Of a DNA stretch of 7,053 nucleotides, positions 6,288 through 7,053 are shown piece after piece. Each line of letters opens with the position of its first letter. Within the stretch, counting starts at the first letter, position 1. The stretch is from Actinomycetota bacterium. GTDB taxonomy: Bacteria > Actinomycetota > Geothermincolia > Fen-727 > JAQURN01. A program made the position numbers and the translations under genes. Under the pieces are notes generated by a model. The model did not search any database. It was not told the DNA's origin and worked only from the letters and a program-made list of their open reading frames with translations. The DNA is taken from positions 1 to 7,053 of the forward strand of contig JAQURN010000065.1 of the NCBI GenBank assembly GCA_028715585.1, read 5' to 3'.

Positions 6288-7053
6288 GACTCTCTCGCTT
6301 TCTTCACAAATCCAAACGGCTTTGGTCTTAGATAACGGTCAATCAAAGGAGTGAGACCGTTCATCAAAAGGATGGAAAACATCACGCCCTCCGGCAAGTT
6401 GGAGTAAAAACGTAGAATAACTGTTACCAAGCCACACCCAATTGCGAAAACCACCTTCCCCCAAGGGGTCATGGGATTGGTCACATAATCGGTAGCCATG
6501 AAGCAGGCGCCAAGAAGAAGCCCCCCGCTCAACGCAGCAAAGATTGGGTCGGAGCCCAGTGCCCAGGACAGGCCCATCACGGTTCCCACATAGCAAACAG
6601 GAATACGCCAGTCAATGATTCCATTCGCGAGAAGTATCGCGAGGCCAACGAGAATCAGCACCGCGGAAGTTTCCCCGATGCATCCCCATGGATTTCCAAA
6701 TAGTAAAGGCTTGTAATATTTTGAAGCCTCGATTGCAATTTCGCCCTCTCGAGCCTGTGCCATCGCGGCGAGGGGAGTAGCGCTGGTAATTGCGCTTATC
6801 TCCCTTATAGCTTGGGTGTTGACTGTTGCCGCAAGCGGCTTTTTCAAGTAGGAAGTCGTCATGTAGCCGGACCAGGAAACAAATAGAATCGCACGCCCCA
6901 CAAGGGCAGGATTAAAGATGTTGTGCCCCAATCCCCCAAAAACTTCTTTGCCCAAAGCAATTGCAACAGCTCCCCCTATATGTGGCATCCAGAACGGAAG
7001 CTTGGGGGGCAGGGTGAGCGCGAGCAGCAACCCGGTAACAACCGCGCTCAAAT
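6284..7053 (-). CDS. rnfD: Rnf complex membrane subunit RnfD, 5' end missing
   Basis: RnfD is a polytopic membrane subunit with covalent FMN, homologous to NqrB. 255 residues are visible. The family is usually about 310-350 residues, so roughly the first 60-100 lie beyond the right edge. The TTG at 7051-7049 is an internal Leu within the conserved SAVVTGLLLALTLPP stretch, not a start. Other marks (counted from that Leu) are HNIFNPALVGRA (43-54), the flavinylation site ITSATPLA (88-95) with T92 as the likely FMN residue, GNPWGCIGE (119-127) and ATDYVTNPMTP (186-196). Asp is usual six residues before the FMN Thr; here it is S86. The stop overlaps the rnfG start by 4 nt. Gene order in similar operons predicts rnfC next upstream. 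Confidence 0.94.
   Translation of the reverse strand, partial: LSAVVTGLLLALTLPPKLPFWMPHIGGAVAIALGKEVFGGLGHNIFNPALVGRAILFVSWSGYMTTSYLKKPLAATVNTQAIREISAITSATPLAAMAQAREGEIAIEASKYYKPLLFGNPWGCIGETSAVLILVGLAILLANGIIDWRIPVCYVGTVMGLSWALGSDPIFAALSGGLLLGACFMATDYVTNPMTPWGKVVFAIGCGLVTVILRFYSNLPEGVMFSILLMNGLTPLIDRYLRPKPFGFVKKARES

Noticed and set aside
5077..7053. Na+-translocating NADH:quinone reductase (Nqr) operon
   Set aside because: Nqr shares homologues of D, G, E and A, but the multi-cluster RnfB next to rnfA and the D-G-E-A-B order identify Rnf.

Overview
The window holds two gene blocks that face each other. On the + strand (92-3500) lies a five-gene operon: a membrane-anchored NusG domain II-like protein, a Gx-family S-component-like membrane protein, two energy-coupling-factor (ECF) ATPases and the ECF transmembrane protein EcfT. 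Together the last four make a complete, dedicated ECF-type ABC importer. On the - strand (7053 down to 3544) lies most of an Rnf operon in the order rnfD-rnfG-rnfE-rnfA-rnfB. rnfD runs off the right edge, and rnfC is expected beyond it. The blocks converge with only 43 nt between stop codons (3501-3543), and I see no clear terminator there.

Rnf is a membrane ferredoxin:NAD+ oxidoreductase coupled to Na+ or H+ transport. RnfB carries iron-sulfur clusters that take electrons from ferredoxin, RnfA and RnfE are paired membrane subunits with facing cysteines, and RnfD and RnfG carry covalent FMN. All the expected key residues are visible: the Cys clusters of RnfB, one Cys pair each in RnfA and RnfE, and the flavinylation threonines of RnfD and RnfG. 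The Asp usual six residues before the flavinylated Thr is absent in both flavoproteins.

The gene order (D-G-E-A-B, B last) and the NusG II/Gx pair suggest an anaerobic or fermentative bacterium of the Firmicutes / Synergistota / Thermotogota kind. The phylum cannot be fixed from this sequence alone. Genes are packed very tightly, with 4-nt TTGA/ATGA overlaps, and five of the nine visible start codons are not ATG (four TTG, one GTG).

No RNA gene, mobile element, CRISPR array or large repeat was found. The most intriguing point is the association of an ECF importer of unknown substrate, and a cysteine-bearing membrane-anchored NusG II protein, with the Rnf respiratory complex. The individual families are known; their joint role here is inference.
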